Of a stretch of DNA of 64,000 nucleotides, positions 7,703 to 17,928 are shown one piece after another. The notes under the pieces were generated by a model. It had not been told where the DNA came from. It worked only from the letters and a program-made list of their open reading frames with translations, and searched no databases. The stretch is from positions 62,001 through 126,000 of the forward strand of contig NZ_JACWFH010000036.1 in NCBI RefSeq assembly GCF_019749255.1, in the 5' to 3' direction. A program made the position numbers and the translations under genes. The number at the start of each line of letters is the position of its first letter. Positions within the stretch are counted from its first letter, which is position 1. Source of the stretch: Mesobacillus maritimus (lineage in GTDB: Bacteria > Bacillota > Bacilli > Bacillales > Cytobacillaceae).

Positions 7703-9886
7703 ATGACGAAAGAGGTAGGGTGGAAAAAGTTAAAGAGGCTTATAGAATTTAATGATAGTTTAATAGAATATAGTGAAATACAAGAAATGTTGAGCAATAA
7801 TCCAGCATTTGCTGTTGCTTATATGGATCAAGTGTTTCTTGCTATTTCACTTAAACGAATGAAACAGTTGGCAAAAGGAGCAAATGGTGAAGAGATAAAT
7901 GAATCTAATTTTGAAGCTTCAAGGATTGAAACCGCATGGGAGTTATTAAACAATAAATTTGAGATTTCAACACCAGAATATACTAGTGCCCTGGATTATT
8001 GTACCTTAAGCAGGAAAAAGTTTAATAGTAGTTTAACAGCAGAAGAAGCCGAACAGGGCTTGTTCCAATTACTATTTATAGCTGAAAAACTCGAAAATGA
8101 TGATTTTCTAACGGAGGTACCATCTGATATTAGGCTGACTGAAACAGAAACAGCCGTTACAATTGACGGTGAATCACAGCGGTTATTAACTGAAACTACC
8201 AATTCAACTAAAGAAAGTATGTTTGTTTCTATGTTAGAAGTCTTGCAGTCTTCTTCTAAGGAATCGGTTGCAAACGCAGATTCTTTTGGAAGACTTCGCA
8301 GCTATATGCATGTGGAACGGGACATTCAAAAAGATTTCGAAAAGATTTTGATTGAGTTAAAGCAGAAGGAAAAGCCAGGCTTACTGCTTTTATGCGGCAG
8401 TGTTGGGGACGGTAAGAGTCACCTGCTAGCATACATGAAGGAAAAGCATTGTGACCTTTTAGATGGATTCTTCATACATAATGATTCTACTGAGTCCTAT
8501 GATTATGATAAAAACTCATTGGAAACGCTTGAAAAAGTGATATCCCCATTTGATGAATCTGGAACTGCAAACAAACCTGTGATTATAGCTATAAATCTTG
8601 GTGTTTTACATAATTTTTATAGCAAACAACGAAAAGAAGGAAGATTCCAAGCTTTATGTGATTTTATTGACAGTAGTGGCGTTTTTGATAAAGGGCATCA
8701 AGGAAACAATCAGGATGGTAATTTTTATTTACTTAATTTTGCAGATGCACAGCCTTATGTTTTAAAAAATGAAGGACCAGAATCACCGTTTTTTTTGCAG
8801 CTCATTGATAAGGTGACAGCCTATGACCATAGTAATCCATTTTTCTCTGCCTGGATTCAAGATCAAGAAAAAGAAATATCAAGTGCTGCACATACAAATT
8901 ACTTTTTACTACAGCAACAGGAAGTAAAAGAGTCAATTGTTCAGTCACTTATTGAAGTGATGATTAAAAAAAAGGTCTTTATTTCAACCCGTGCGTTTTA
9001 CAATTTACTGTTTGATATAATTGTCCCTATTAAACATGAATTGCTATCAAGTGACGAAGAGGTACCAGTAAACGATATGCTACCGAATTTGATGTATGGT
9101 CACCCTGATCGTTCTCCATTGCTTGCTGCATTACATGAGATTGATCCTTTAAAAAGAAGGCTCGAAGCAACGGATAGGTTAGTTGCTAATTTAATCCTAA
9201 AAGCTGATTCCTTTCACTATGTAAAGGAAGAGATAGGAGAAAAGACAAGTATAGGTGCCTGGAAGCAGGTAAAAAGCATGCATCAACAGGGAACTCAAAC
9301 AGAATTTTCAAGACTATTTGTACGACAACATGCATTGTTATATAGAAAAGATTATGATGAGACATATCGAGAGTTTGTAAACTACCTGTACTTTTTCTAT
9401 ACGGGGGATGAAGAAGGCATTGGTCAATTATTTGATTTAATAGAAAACGTAATCTATGCGTGGAAGGGTTCACCAAGGGACCGCTATATTTTTGCTGATC
9501 CACCGAACAAGCTGTATCGAGCTGCATATGAAATCACGATTCAACCTGAAGTAGATGAAAACGTATTTGGTTCAGCATCCCAGCATGAAGAGGTTGAGCG
9601 TTTTACTTCCTCAATGAGACTTGGCTTTAGTCAAAGAGGAAAGACCTTTTTATTTGAGCTAGATTATAAATTGTATTCACTGCTTAAACAGATTATTGGA
9701 GGATATCGGCCGAATCGACAGGATATCCAAGATGCACTTCAATTCTCAGAATTTCATGATAAACTCCTTCAATCAGCGGATAGGAAAAGCAATATGCTTC
9801 TTGTTCATACACACGATGGAACCATCCATGAGTTGAAGAAACCACGATTTTCAAAGGCGAATTATGAAGTTGGAAAGGTGAATTAA
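7703..9886 (+). CDS. dptF: DNA phosphorothioation-dependent restriction protein DptF
   Basis: 727 residues. The call rests on the DptF-DptG-DptH gene order and on the P-loop LLLCGSVGDGKSHLLAYM near residues 226-242, typical of the DptF ATPase. DptFGH (also called DndFGH) act with the Dnd sulphur-modification genes and restrict DNA lacking phosphorothioate. Residues 140-200 look like a linker, and the C-terminal half is all alpha-helical in character. AAGGGAG precedes the ATG, and only one base separates its stop from dptG. No dndB-E homologues are in the window. Confidence 0.85.
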   Translation: MTKEVGWKKLKRLIEFNDSLIEYSEIQEMLSNNPAFAVAYMDQVFLAISLKRMKQLAKGANGEEINESNFEASRIETAWELLNNKFEISTPEYTSALDYCTLSRKKFNSSLTAEEAEQGLFQLLFIAEKLENDDFLTEVPSDIRLTETETAVTIDGESQRLLTETTNSTKESMFVSMLEVLQSSSKESVANADSFGRLRSYMHVERDIQKDFEKILIELKQKEKPGLLLLCGSVGDGKSHLLAYMKEKHCDLLDGFFIHNDSTESYDYDKNSLETLEKVISPFDESGTANKPVIIAINLGVLHNFYSKQRKEGRFQALCDFIDSSGVFDKGHQGNNQDGNFYLLNFADAQPYVLKNEGPESPFFLQLIDKVTAYDHSNPFFSAWIQDQEKEISSAAHTNYFLLQQQEVKESIVQSLIEVMIKKKVFISTRAFYNLLFDIIVPIKHELLSSDEEVPVNDMLPNLMYGHPDRSPLLAALHEIDPLKRRLEATDRLVANLILKADSFHYVKEEIGEKTSIGAWKQVKSMHQQGTQTEFSRLFVRQHALLYRKDYDETYREFVNYLYFFYTGDEEGIGQLFDLIENVIYAWKGSPRDRYIFADPPNKLYRAAYEITIQPEVDENVFGSASQHEEVERFTSSMRLGFSQRGKTFLFELDYKLYSLLKQIIGGYRPNRQDIQDALQFSEFHDKLLQSADRKSNMLLVHTHDGTIHELKKPRFSKANYEVGKVN

Positions 9887-9887
9887 G

Positions 9888-11264
9888 ATGGTGTATCAAT
9901 TAGATGTTGATAAGATTACTAAATTTATAGAAAAAAGTGGGAAGTATACTTTTAGAAGACGGTTGGTTACAAGTGTATTACCACTTCCAACAAGGGAACC
10001 AGAACGTGCGAAATTCGAGCAAGGCTTTTCTTCCATTACTGGTGGGGTCATTAGAAAAGTGTATGGAAAAAATGTACTTCTTGATATAAGCAATGAGAGT
10101 ATAGAGGTTATTCTTGCAAGTGGAAAATTTGCTGATGAAGCGGCCAAAACCTTTTTTGAAAATTATTTAAAGGAACAAATAAAAGAACTGCACTTAGGAA
10201 AAATCACAAATCTTAATCAATTAGAACGAATACCGTTGACAGAGAATGCGGATGAGCAAAAGGGAGAAATCGATTTAATTCATTTCTTTTTTGATACCTT
10301 TATCCGAAATGAAGAAGAGCGTGTGCGGGACATTTTACAAAATCAAGAAGATGCAAATTTATTATCAGAGATTATGGACCTAATTTCAGAAACTCCAGAA
10401 TCAAAAAATAAAAGTATTGAAAGGTATGGTAGTCTCTTTCCTCAACTTAAGGAACAGTTCCTAAATGACTTGGAGAACTTGTCAAAGAATCCTAGTTTTC
10501 TAGTTAATCATATATCTTTGTTATTTGTTCATTATACATTTGTTGCTCTGTCACAAATTATTCTTCAAACGAATAAAGTGACGCGTTTTAGTCAGGATGA
10601 GCTGATACCTGTCTATTACATTTTACAATGGGAAAAAGCTTCAAAGTGGCGAGACAGTTATAAACATGGGAATAAAATGCTGATGGGTGAGATGGACGGA
10701 TTTTTTGCGCATGAGCATGCGTTAAACATTTTAGGAATGAATACATTCTCGAATGAGAGCAACCAATTTTATCATGATATCTATCGCCAACTGAAGGAAG
10801 CTGGGCAAGAAGCAGAACGAGACTATATTCAATCGATTTACAAGTGGCTGAAGGAAGTGTACAAGGAGAAAACAAATATTGATGTGGCTGAATATTCCGA
10901 AGAGAAAACTTTAGAGATGGCGTTTGACGATTTGATACATGCAGTGAAAAAAGGAATTTCAACTGAAATCAACTCCAGGTATACCAAAGCATTTCAAGCG
11001 ATTGTTTCAAAGTTTTTCCGGAAGCATGGTGGGTCACTTGGGACCATTCTAGCCTTGACACAAGAGCATCTGTTAATGCTGGTGGCAGTATCCATTACAG
11101 ATAAACGAATTGAATTAAAACAATTATGGCAAGAAATTGAAAATCGTGGTGTATGGCTTGATCACCATTCAAAAGAGGAAGTTGTGAAGGTACTTGATAA
11201 ATTGAATTATATGGAAAAGAAAAGTGATAGTGGGGACGCACAATATGTTAAATACATTTTATAA
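9888..11264 (+). CDS. dptG: DNA phosphorothioation-dependent restriction protein DptG
   Basis: 458 residues, mostly charged helical sequence with no enzyme motif I can recognise, as known for DptG. The identity rests on its place between dptF and dptH and on length. GGAAAGGTG lies inside the end of dptF and the ATG follows one base after its stop. Its 3' end overlaps dptH. DptG is required with F and H for restriction in characterised systems. Its biochemical role is not settled. Confidence 0.8.
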   Translation: MVYQLDVDKITKFIEKSGKYTFRRRLVTSVLPLPTREPERAKFEQGFSSITGGVIRKVYGKNVLLDISNESIEVILASGKFADEAAKTFFENYLKEQIKELHLGKITNLNQLERIPLTENADEQKGEIDLIHFFFDTFIRNEEERVRDILQNQEDANLLSEIMDLISETPESKNKSIERYGSLFPQLKEQFLNDLENLSKNPSFLVNHISLLFVHYTFVALSQIILQTNKVTRFSQDELIPVYYILQWEKASKWRDSYKHGNKMLMGEMDGFFAHEHALNILGMNTFSNESNQFYHDIYRQLKEAGQEAERDYIQSIYKWLKEVYKEKTNIDVAEYSEEKTLEMAFDDLIHAVKKGISTEINSRYTKAFQAIVSKFFRKHGGSLGTILALTQEHLLMLVAVSITDKRIELKQLWQEIENRGVWLDHHSKEEVVKVLDKLNYMEKKSDSGDAQYVKYIL

Positions 11265-14200
11265 CTATATCGGTGACCAGCTGGTTTCTTTTTTCGAAGA
11301 AGAAGCCATAAGGAATAAAACAGATCGTTATTTCTTATATTTACCGACAGAAGAAGTTATTTCAAGTCTATATCAAGCCATTGGTAGTCATAAGAATAAG
11401 GTACCCTTTCATTATCGTCACAAGGAAGGATCTAAGTCGTATGAAACCTACGCTCTCCAAATTGGAAAAATAAAATATGTTATAGCAACAACAAACAACA
11501 CCAATATTGACTTTCTTGTAACACTACGGAACGAAATGAGTGAACAAAAGGGAGATTGGGAAAATACCTCGTTAATACTTCTTTGTAATACTTTGAATGA
11601 TTCAATCCGTGGAGGCAGTCGAGATTTAACAGGAGAAGGTTTACCACTGCATGTTAGTAATATCGCAGGAAATCTTGATCAGTTATTGTTAGAAAGTGAT
11701 CTAGATGCAATTGAACGAAAAATTGCTAGTCATTATTTAAATAGAAGAGAGTCGGAACATCAATTAGAAATTTCTTCCTTTCTTGATTTTGAGGATGTGT
11801 TAGCCCTTGTCAATAAAGGGACACTTGAACACGAGGATTATCTTTCACTTCAATATTTTCATGATTCAGGTCTCGAGGATCTTGTAAGGGAACAGGAAGT
11901 CCATTCAATTGGTTCAGCTAAGTGGAATCAATTAGAGAAGAAAATTGACAAAAAACTAACAGAAAATAATAGCGAACATGAGGAAATTGAAAGAATCCGC
12001 TCACTTGGTAATCCAAAAGAAAAGCTAGAAGAAGCCTATGACAAAGGTGGAACAAAGCTTAACAGAGAAGATTGGTTTACCGTCGACTTTTCAGATATCG
12101 AGGATTGGAAGGAAGCAACAAAGTCTAAGCGCGCTATCGAGTTTTATCCTGAAAAAGTTAAAGTAAGTGTGGATTCGCAATCATTGTCTTATTGGAAACG
12201 ACCTAAATCAGATACAGCTGCAGGAAGAAGGAATTGGAGCCTTCTTATTTTTCACCCTACCTATAAGGAAGGAGAAAAAATTGAGATTACCTTACCATTT
12301 GATCGACATGTCAGGAAAGAGTTTTTAAATTCCACTAGTAAAAAGGTTGCGAGAACAAGTGGTCATACTTTAATCGCCGAGTTAACACTTGAGCAAGATG
12401 GGGCAACCTTCGGAAGAGTTGTCTATAAGCATGAAAATGCAACAAATGGGAATTACACCTTTACGTTTGTTGTCCTAGCAAGTGACGCTGCATTCTTTGA
12501 ATCGTTTCGAACATCCTTTCAGGTAGTCGCTACCTCTAAAGCAAAAAGAGCGTTACATTTTACATTGGATAACCAACGTTTAGTGTTTGGTGATGGAACC
12601 AAGGATGTCGATTTAAAGGAACAGGGGCAATCAATTTCAATCGAAAATGGTGCAACAATCCAAGCCACACCTGGATTGTTAGAAGAAGATGAAAAAAACA
12701 TTCGCTTTACAATTGTCACTCCACGATTTGAAATCCCAATCGAGGTCGCCGACGAGGTTCTAAAAACCATACCTATAAATGGAAGGGGGCTATGGGAAAA
12801 GAAACGGAGTATCCAGAGCTCTTTTTTTACAGATCAGGAGGCGAAACGAGTTGAGATAGATAATCTACCATATACAACGTTTGCAGAGGATCGTCCGTTT
12901 TTAGTCATGGAATTTGCCTGGATAAGAACCCGGGTTCGACAGGCATCCATTAAATTTAATAAGTTATTCCCTGAGCAGGTAGTATTACCGGAAGCGGTTG
13001 AAAAAGCATATGATGCATTCTTAGAATCGATTGAACAATCAGGAACGATTCCTTCTTTACTTTATTATACGGATACGATACGGGAAAAAGCAGAAGCCTA
13101 TGTAAAAGCGTATATAGATGCGATTGAGAACATTCATGATCAACAGATTATGACGAATGAGGAGAGAGTTTTATTTCATTTAGGGACTGCAAGGGATGAA
13201 GGTGTCATCTATATGACACCTTTCTCACCTCTAAATGTTGCTTATCAATTGCAGATTACTAATGAGAGCAAAGGGGAAGCCATTGATCCCAATATCCTGA
13301 ATAGGCTCTATGCAGTTTATACTCTCCCTTATTTAATTTCATATGAAGGGAAATTGTTTAAACCAACGACTGATAGTCGACTACCTGAATGGCATGCATT
13401 CTTACCAAGTGAAGAAGTGACTGTGGGAGAAACAAATACGTATTTGGCTAAAGTTGTTGAGGAAAAGCTTGACCAGTTTTGTGACCATTATGATTACCTA
13501 TTTTCTCTAGATTCGAAAGCTGCCATTCTATTAAATGTCATTAATATCCCGAATGATAAAGAAGTGTTACGTGGTATCGTAAATTGGTTGAAAAAGCAAA
13601 TTAAGGACACAAATAGTTTATCCGAATTACGACCAATTGAAGTTGTTGCTTATCGACAAGATATGGATGGGTATAGTGCGTTTGATGAACTCAATAATAT
13701 GGGGAATGCTGATGAAATTGCTAATCGACTTGGCATTAAATTGTCGATGGGTGATTATTTAGCAGAAGATGTATTACGGTCCATTCAGCAGGTGTTGCAT
13801 TATTCGAAACGCCATATCTCTGAAAAAGTGCAATACAGCCATATTACCTTTTATAAAATGAAAACAGAAGAGCAAGTGGTTAAGCAGTTAGTTAAGGATG
13901 CACCTACTAGCATAAATCTAAATGGATTATTTACAACTGTTACCTCATCGAAAAGTGAGAATGGCGGATATCGAGTAGGCTTTGGAACTGGTGACGACAG
14001 TAATGTCAAGCATTCCTTATTAGCAAGGTTTGCTATAAAAATTAACGAACTAGCCGCAAATATGACTGATAAAGGCCAAAATCCATATACAAAAGGAATT
14101 GCCTTTGCCATGCATTTAAGTGGAGAGGATGAGGAATATCTCTCTTCACTCTATAGTCAATCTCACTGGTTGACCTTTATTGACCCTGTCCTAGATTTAA

Positions 14201-16542
14201 AGTATTTTCAAGAGTCGTCAGATAATCTTGTGATTGTTCATTACAGTGATCAGCATTCATCTTCTAATCATTATGACGCTATTACAGTAACTGATAAATC
14301 AAATCAATACTTTAATGTAATTCATGACTTCTTGAAGTCTCAACAAGTAACAGTAAGTGACGAGAACATTGAAGATGTTATTCGATTATTTAATACGTTT
14401 AATGGAGAGTGGCTTCTTCGTGCTGTGCAGGGACGTGCTCATGATAAACGTGAAAAAATGAGTGTTGTTTCTGCTATTAAACAGGCGCTACTACATTTTG
14501 ATAACCCAGACGTACTTTGGGTTCCTGTTTCAATGGAAGAAATTGTGCGGGTTGCTGGTAGTGTCAAACTAAGCAAAAAGGCTGGACTTTTCTCAGGAAA
14601 AACAATTGGGAAACGTGGAAACTGCAGTGATGACCTATTAATGATGGGGTTAGAGAAAGCTAAAGATGGATTGAAAATTCATATGTATCCTGTAGAAGTA
14701 AAAATTGGCCTAAATGATTCGAGTGTGATTGAGAAGGGGATTAGTCAGGTAAAAGAATTAAAGGATCGTTTAAACGAACAATTAATTGAACATGATACGT
14801 TTGATGCTCGTTTTCTACGGAACTTTTTTACAAGACTTTTCATTAACAATGCGTCAAAAATGAAATATAACAAAGTATGGCCTGAAAAGAATTATACTCT
14901 TACTCCAGACGTTATTAATCAATTGTTGAATGATGAATTTGAAATTGTAAATACTCTGCGTGCCAATCATGGACATGGTCTTGTTATTTCGTTTAAAAAG
15001 GGTGCAAGGTTACAGGTAAAAGAACGACGTAAAGGTGTTATTGTACTAGAGTTTCCAGAACAAAGCGGGTATGATACGATAGCAAAACCCATGAATGAGT
15101 TGGCTCAGAATTATAAAAAACAGCCTGAGAAAATTTATACTACTCAAAGTGGTATGGATGGGTCAGATGACATTGCTGCTGATGGTTCCTATGGGTATAA
15201 AGATGGTGAAAGTGAAAATATTAAGGTAAGTAAAGTTGGAACGAAAAGTGACCAAACTTCAGGAGATGAACGGACAGCTGATTTTGCTGGATGTGGAGAG
15301 AAACAAACTGAAGGTGATGAGAAACCTCTAACTATAGAATGTGAGAAAGCCGCAAGTAATGTACAAACTCGAGTAGAGGTTCAAAATCAATTTGATGGAA
15401 CAGGAGAAACCTTAAATACTGCTAAAAAGCTAGTAAATGTAAAGAATAGTGTACGGCCACTAATAGGGTTAGAAAACAATCAAGATATCTTCTGGGAATT
15501 TGATCATTCAGGATTATCGAATCGACATCTTATCATTGGAGGACGTTCTGGACAAGGGAAAACTTATTTTATTCAGTCACTACTACGAGATTTATCAAGG
15601 TCAAACCAATCTGCAGTAGTCATTGATTACTCCAGTAGTTATACGAGAACACAGTTAGATCAAGTCTTTTTAGCGGACATGGGCGAAAAGTTAAGGGAAC
15701 GAATTGTGTATCATGAAGGTTTCCCGCTTAATCCATTCCTTCGTCGTAAGAAGGAAGTTGCAGGAGTAGTCGGAAAAGAAAAGCCGACGGAAGTTGCTCG
15801 TCGGGTTGTGGATGTCTTTTCATCTGTCTATAATGGTTTTGGTTCGCAGCAAAAAAGTGCCCTTTACGAGGCTGTAAAGCGTGGCATAGAAATATACGAT
15901 GACAAAATGAAAATGGAGCATCTGCTTGAAATTTTAGAAGAATTGGACTCCTACTCCAATTCTGTGCTATCATCGATCACTACTAGAATTGTCCAATTCG
16001 TTGATATTGATCCATTTGACTATGAATCTAAAAATCAATGGGATGAATACTTTGCTCCAGGTGGAAACATTACAATTGTTCAGCTGGCTGGGTATGACCA
16101 GGATGAAATCAAACGTCTTATGGCTGAATTTATTCTTTGGGATCTATGGTATTACACGCAAAATGGAACGAAAGATAAGCCGATACCCGTAATCTTGGAT
16201 GAAGCACAAAACCTCGATTTCTCTGATGGCTCACCATCTGCCAAAATCCTACGCGAAGGACGTAAGTTTGGATGGTCTGCATGGTTTGCAACACAAACCT
16301 TTAATAACTTCTCTAAGGAGGAGCTTTCTATTCTTGATAATGCAGGAACTAAGGTATACTTCAATCCAGCAGAAAGTGAAGTCCGTGTACTAGCTAGTAG
16401 GATTGGCAATGCGACACCAGAGGAATTACGTATGTTGCAGAAGGGGCAATGTCTCGTGCTAGGACAGTTTAAACAAGCAGATCAGAAATTGGGTAATCCT
16501 TCGTATCACATTGTAAAAGTGCCGGCTATGAATATTAGGTAG
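11245..16542 (+). CDS. dptH: DNA phosphorothioation-dependent restriction protein DptH (nuclease-like motif plus HerA/FtsK-type ATPase)
   Basis: About 1765 residues, the large subunit of the DptFGH restriction complex. ATG 11245 is preferred over GTG 11224 because TGGGGA lies upstream. It overlaps dptG by 20 bases. Near residues 1130-1153 a segment reads DDLLMMGLEKA, then MYPVEVKIGLNDSS, which fits a PD-(D/E)XK nuclease core (D, then E-V-K). Residues about 1290-1400 are an acidic low-complexity linker. The C-terminal domain is a HerA/VirB4-like motor: Walker A GGRSGQGKTYF near 1431-1441, Walker B PIPVILDEAQNL near 1644-1655, and ATQTFNNFS as sensor. The nuclease reading is mine and needs a profile search. 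Confidence 0.85.
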   Translation: MLNTFYNYIGDQLVSFFEEEAIRNKTDRYFLYLPTEEVISSLYQAIGSHKNKVPFHYRHKEGSKSYETYALQIGKIKYVIATTNNTNIDFLVTLRNEMSEQKGDWENTSLILLCNTLNDSIRGGSRDLTGEGLPLHVSNIAGNLDQLLLESDLDAIERKIASHYLNRRESEHQLEISSFLDFEDVLALVNKGTLEHEDYLSLQYFHDSGLEDLVREQEVHSIGSAKWNQLEKKIDKKLTENNSEHEEIERIRSLGNPKEKLEEAYDKGGTKLNREDWFTVDFSDIEDWKEATKSKRAIEFYPEKVKVSVDSQSLSYWKRPKSDTAAGRRNWSLLIFHPTYKEGEKIEITLPFDRHVRKEFLNSTSKKVARTSGHTLIAELTLEQDGATFGRVVYKHENATNGNYTFTFVVLASDAAFFESFRTSFQVVATSKAKRALHFTLDNQRLVFGDGTKDVDLKEQGQSISIENGATIQATPGLLEEDEKNIRFTIVTPRFEIPIEVADEVLKTIPINGRGLWEKKRSIQSSFFTDQEAKRVEIDNLPYTTFAEDRPFLVMEFAWIRTRVRQASIKFNKLFPEQVVLPEAVEKAYDAFLESIEQSGTIPSLLYYTDTIREKAEAYVKAYIDAIENIHDQQIMTNEERVLFHLGTARDEGVIYMTPFSPLNVAYQLQITNESKGEAIDPNILNRLYAVYTLPYLISYEGKLFKPTTDSRLPEWHAFLPSEEVTVGETNTYLAKVVEEKLDQFCDHYDYLFSLDSKAAILLNVINIPNDKEVLRGIVNWLKKQIKDTNSLSELRPIEVVAYRQDMDGYSAFDELNNMGNADEIANRLGIKLSMGDYLAEDVLRSIQQVLHYSKRHISEKVQYSHITFYKMKTEEQVVKQLVKDAPTSINLNGLFTTVTSSKSENGGYRVGFGTGDDSNVKHSLLARFAIKINELAANMTDKGQNPYTKGIAFAMHLSGEDEEYLSSLYSQSHWLTFIDPVLDLKYFQESSDNLVIVHYSDQHSSSNHYDAITVTDKSNQYFNVIHDFLKSQQVTVSDENIEDVIRLFNTFNGEWLLRAVQGRAHDKREKMSVVSAIKQALLHFDNPDVLWVPVSMEEIVRVAGSVKLSKKAGLFSGKTIGKRGNCSDDLLMMGLEKAKDGLKIHMYPVEVKIGLNDSSVIEKGISQVKELKDRLNEQLIEHDTFDARFLRNFFTRLFINNASKMKYNKVWPEKNYTLTPDVINQLLNDEFEIVNTLRANHGHGLVISFKKGARLQVKERRKGVIVLEFPEQSGYDTIAKPMNELAQNYKKQPEKIYTTQSGMDGSDDIAADGSYGYKDGESENIKVSKVGTKSDQTSGDERTADFAGCGEKQTEGDEKPLTIECEKAASNVQTRVEVQNQFDGTGETLNTAKKLVNVKNSVRPLIGLENNQDIFWEFDHSGLSNRHLIIGGRSGQGKTYFIQSLLRDLSRSNQSAVVIDYSSSYTRTQLDQVFLADMGEKLRERIVYHEGFPLNPFLRRKKEVAGVVGKEKPTEVARRVVDVFSSVYNGFGSQQKSALYEAVKRGIEIYDDKMKMEHLLEILEELDSYSNSVLSSITTRIVQFVDIDPFDYESKNQWDEYFAPGGNITIVQLAGYDQDEIKRLMAEFILWDLWYYTQNGTKDKPIPVILDEAQNLDFSDGSPSAKILREGRKFGWSAWFATQTFNNFSKEELSILDNAGTKVYFNPAESEVRVLASRIGNATPEELRMLQKGQCLVLGQFKQADQKLGNPSYHIVKVPAMNIR

Positions 16543-16756
16543 GTAATTCAGCAAAAATTTTCTTTTACATGACATAAACCATAATGTTATTCAAAGGGTT
16601 AGTTCAACCATAAAACCGGTATCGAAAATAAAAGAGCAGAGCCATACAGTTAAAGAGCAATCGCGTTAGGAAAAGGTACGAATAGTTCTATCTAGTAATA
16701 AGAAAGCAACATTTGTTTGATTACTTGGATATTTATTCCTTGTCTAAAAATATTTA

Positions 16757-16794
16757 AAAGCCCGATACAACTTAAATTGTATCGGGCTTTTAAG
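16757..16794 (+). terminator. Strong terminator after dptH
   Basis: AAAAGCCCGATACAA (16757-16771) pairs exactly with TTGTATCGGGCTTTT (16778-16792). It is about 215 bases after the dptH stop and symmetrical, so it could act in both directions. The 16543-16756 stretch before it shows no gene. Confidence 0.85.
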
Positions 16795-16797
16795 TGC

Positions 16798-16834
16798 TGA
16801 AAAAGGAACTTAACACTTGAGTGGAGTTCCTTTT
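16798..16834 (+). terminator. Second hairpin downstream of dptH
   Basis: AAAAGGAACT and AGTTCCTTTT form a 10-bp stem around 13 bases, ending in TTTT. It directly follows the stronger terminator. Confidence 0.6.
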
Positions 16835-16884
16835 GGAAATAAACAGTCTGAAATACTATTTATTATTAGGGTATATTAAGACCC

Positions 16885-17373
16885 TTGGACGGGACAAGGC
16901 AACAAGCATATAGGGAGTTATCTGACTTAAGTGGACTTGGAATCACCTTTATGTTAGAAAACACGGTCAATACCATTCTCAACATAAAAGTAGCTGGTAT
17001 TGATTTGGAAAATGGAATAGTTGTTTTAACGACAACCAAAAATAGAAAAACACAGTTTAGTCCGATTAGCGAACATTTAGTTAAAACTTTAAAAGAATAC
17101 TTCAGAATGTATCAATTTGAAAAGGATGATTTCTTGTTCATTAATGAATTAGGAGAACAGATGACAAGAAATTCTGTTCAGCATACAATTGCACGATATA
17201 ACAAAAATAGAGAAGTAGAGAAGACTTCAATTCACGCTTTTAGGCATACCTTTGCAAAATACTATATTACTAGTGGTGGGGATTCATTTAAGCTACAACG
17301 CCTATTAGGTCATCATTTTTATGTACTGTTGAAGCCTTTTTATCTCTGCTTGCGCCCTTGGAACAGTTATTAG
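16885..17373 (+). pseudogene. Truncated tyrosine recombinase (integrase fragment)
   Basis: The open frame holds the middle of an integrase catalytic domain: ILNIKVAGIDLENGIVVL, then NSVQHTIARYNK and HAFRHTFAKYYITSGGD with the H-x-x-R box near residue 118, ending at LQRLLGH. The first catalytic arginine region is missing or unrecognisable. After LLGH the sequence departs from the family, so the catalytic tyrosine is absent. No N-terminal core-binding domain is seen. It is a relic that marks past integration between the dpt and Sau3AI parts of the island. Confidence 0.75.
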
Positions 17374-17592
17374 TTTTGTTGCCATAAATTCACTTCCTTA
17401 ATGAGAGGAAATTCGACAAGTTTCATTTTATTCCTTTCGACAACTTTTTGAAGGAATAGCTACAAAAAACTTTTAAATCTAATTCATGTGATTCGACAAT
17501 AGTATGTAATTCCCTTCCAGTATTTGTAGTGTCAATGGGTAAATAGTGGTAAAATTACATTATTATATCAAAATGTCAAGGGGATGGAGAAA
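17374..17592 (+). other. Gap between integrase relic and SIR2 relic
   Basis: AT-rich, with no gene or clear signal. TTCGACAA occurs several times (17413, 17436, 17490 region), probably by chance. Confidence 0.3.
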
Positions 17593-17815
17593 TGTCAAAT
17601 TACGATTCATATTTAGATAATTATTAGAATAACTGAAGCAATTCATTGTCAATATGAATAGTAGACCGATATTATTTATTGGTTCTGGTTTCTCTCAAAG
17701 ATACATTAACGCGCCTACTTGGTCTGGTTTATTGAAACAGTTAATAGATGAAAATCCTGAAATTGATATGCCAATGCAGTTTTTTATTCAAGAACACGAT
17801 GGAGATTACGCCTGA
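17593..17815 (+). pseudogene. Relic N-terminus of a SIR2-domain defence protein
   Basis: An ATG at 17593 (GGGGATGGAGAA upstream) opens MSNYDSYLDNY and then stops. In the next frame, from 17654, the product reads RPILFIGSGFSQRYINAPTW, followed by SGLLKQLIDENP, then a stop at 17813. The GSGFS motif and the following W-x-x-L-L pattern are typical of the NAD-binding start of SIR2-like anti-phage proteins. One frameshift and loss of everything past about 60 residues make it non-functional. Full-length proteins have several hundred residues. Confidence 0.65.
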
Positions 17816-17860
17816 ACCAGATTTTCCAGGATAGTTTCTATGAAACATAAGATTTAATAG

Positions 17861-17892
17861 AAAGAGCCTCTAATTTACTAGAGGCTCTTTTC
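17861..17892. terminator. Bidirectional terminator downstream of the Sau3AI-like gene
   Basis: AAGAGCCTCT (17862-17871) and AGAGGCTCTT (17880-17889) form a perfect 10-bp stem with A/T runs on both sides. It lies 37 bases past the stop of the minus-strand restriction gene. Confidence 0.8.
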
Positions 17893-17928
17893 TTAGATTC
17901 TTTCACATTAAACATTTGAATGCTACGT

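Noticed and set aside
15200-15420. Acidic stretch of DptH as a gene boundary or frameshift
   Set aside because: The frame is continuous and the sequence looks like a flexible linker between two domains.
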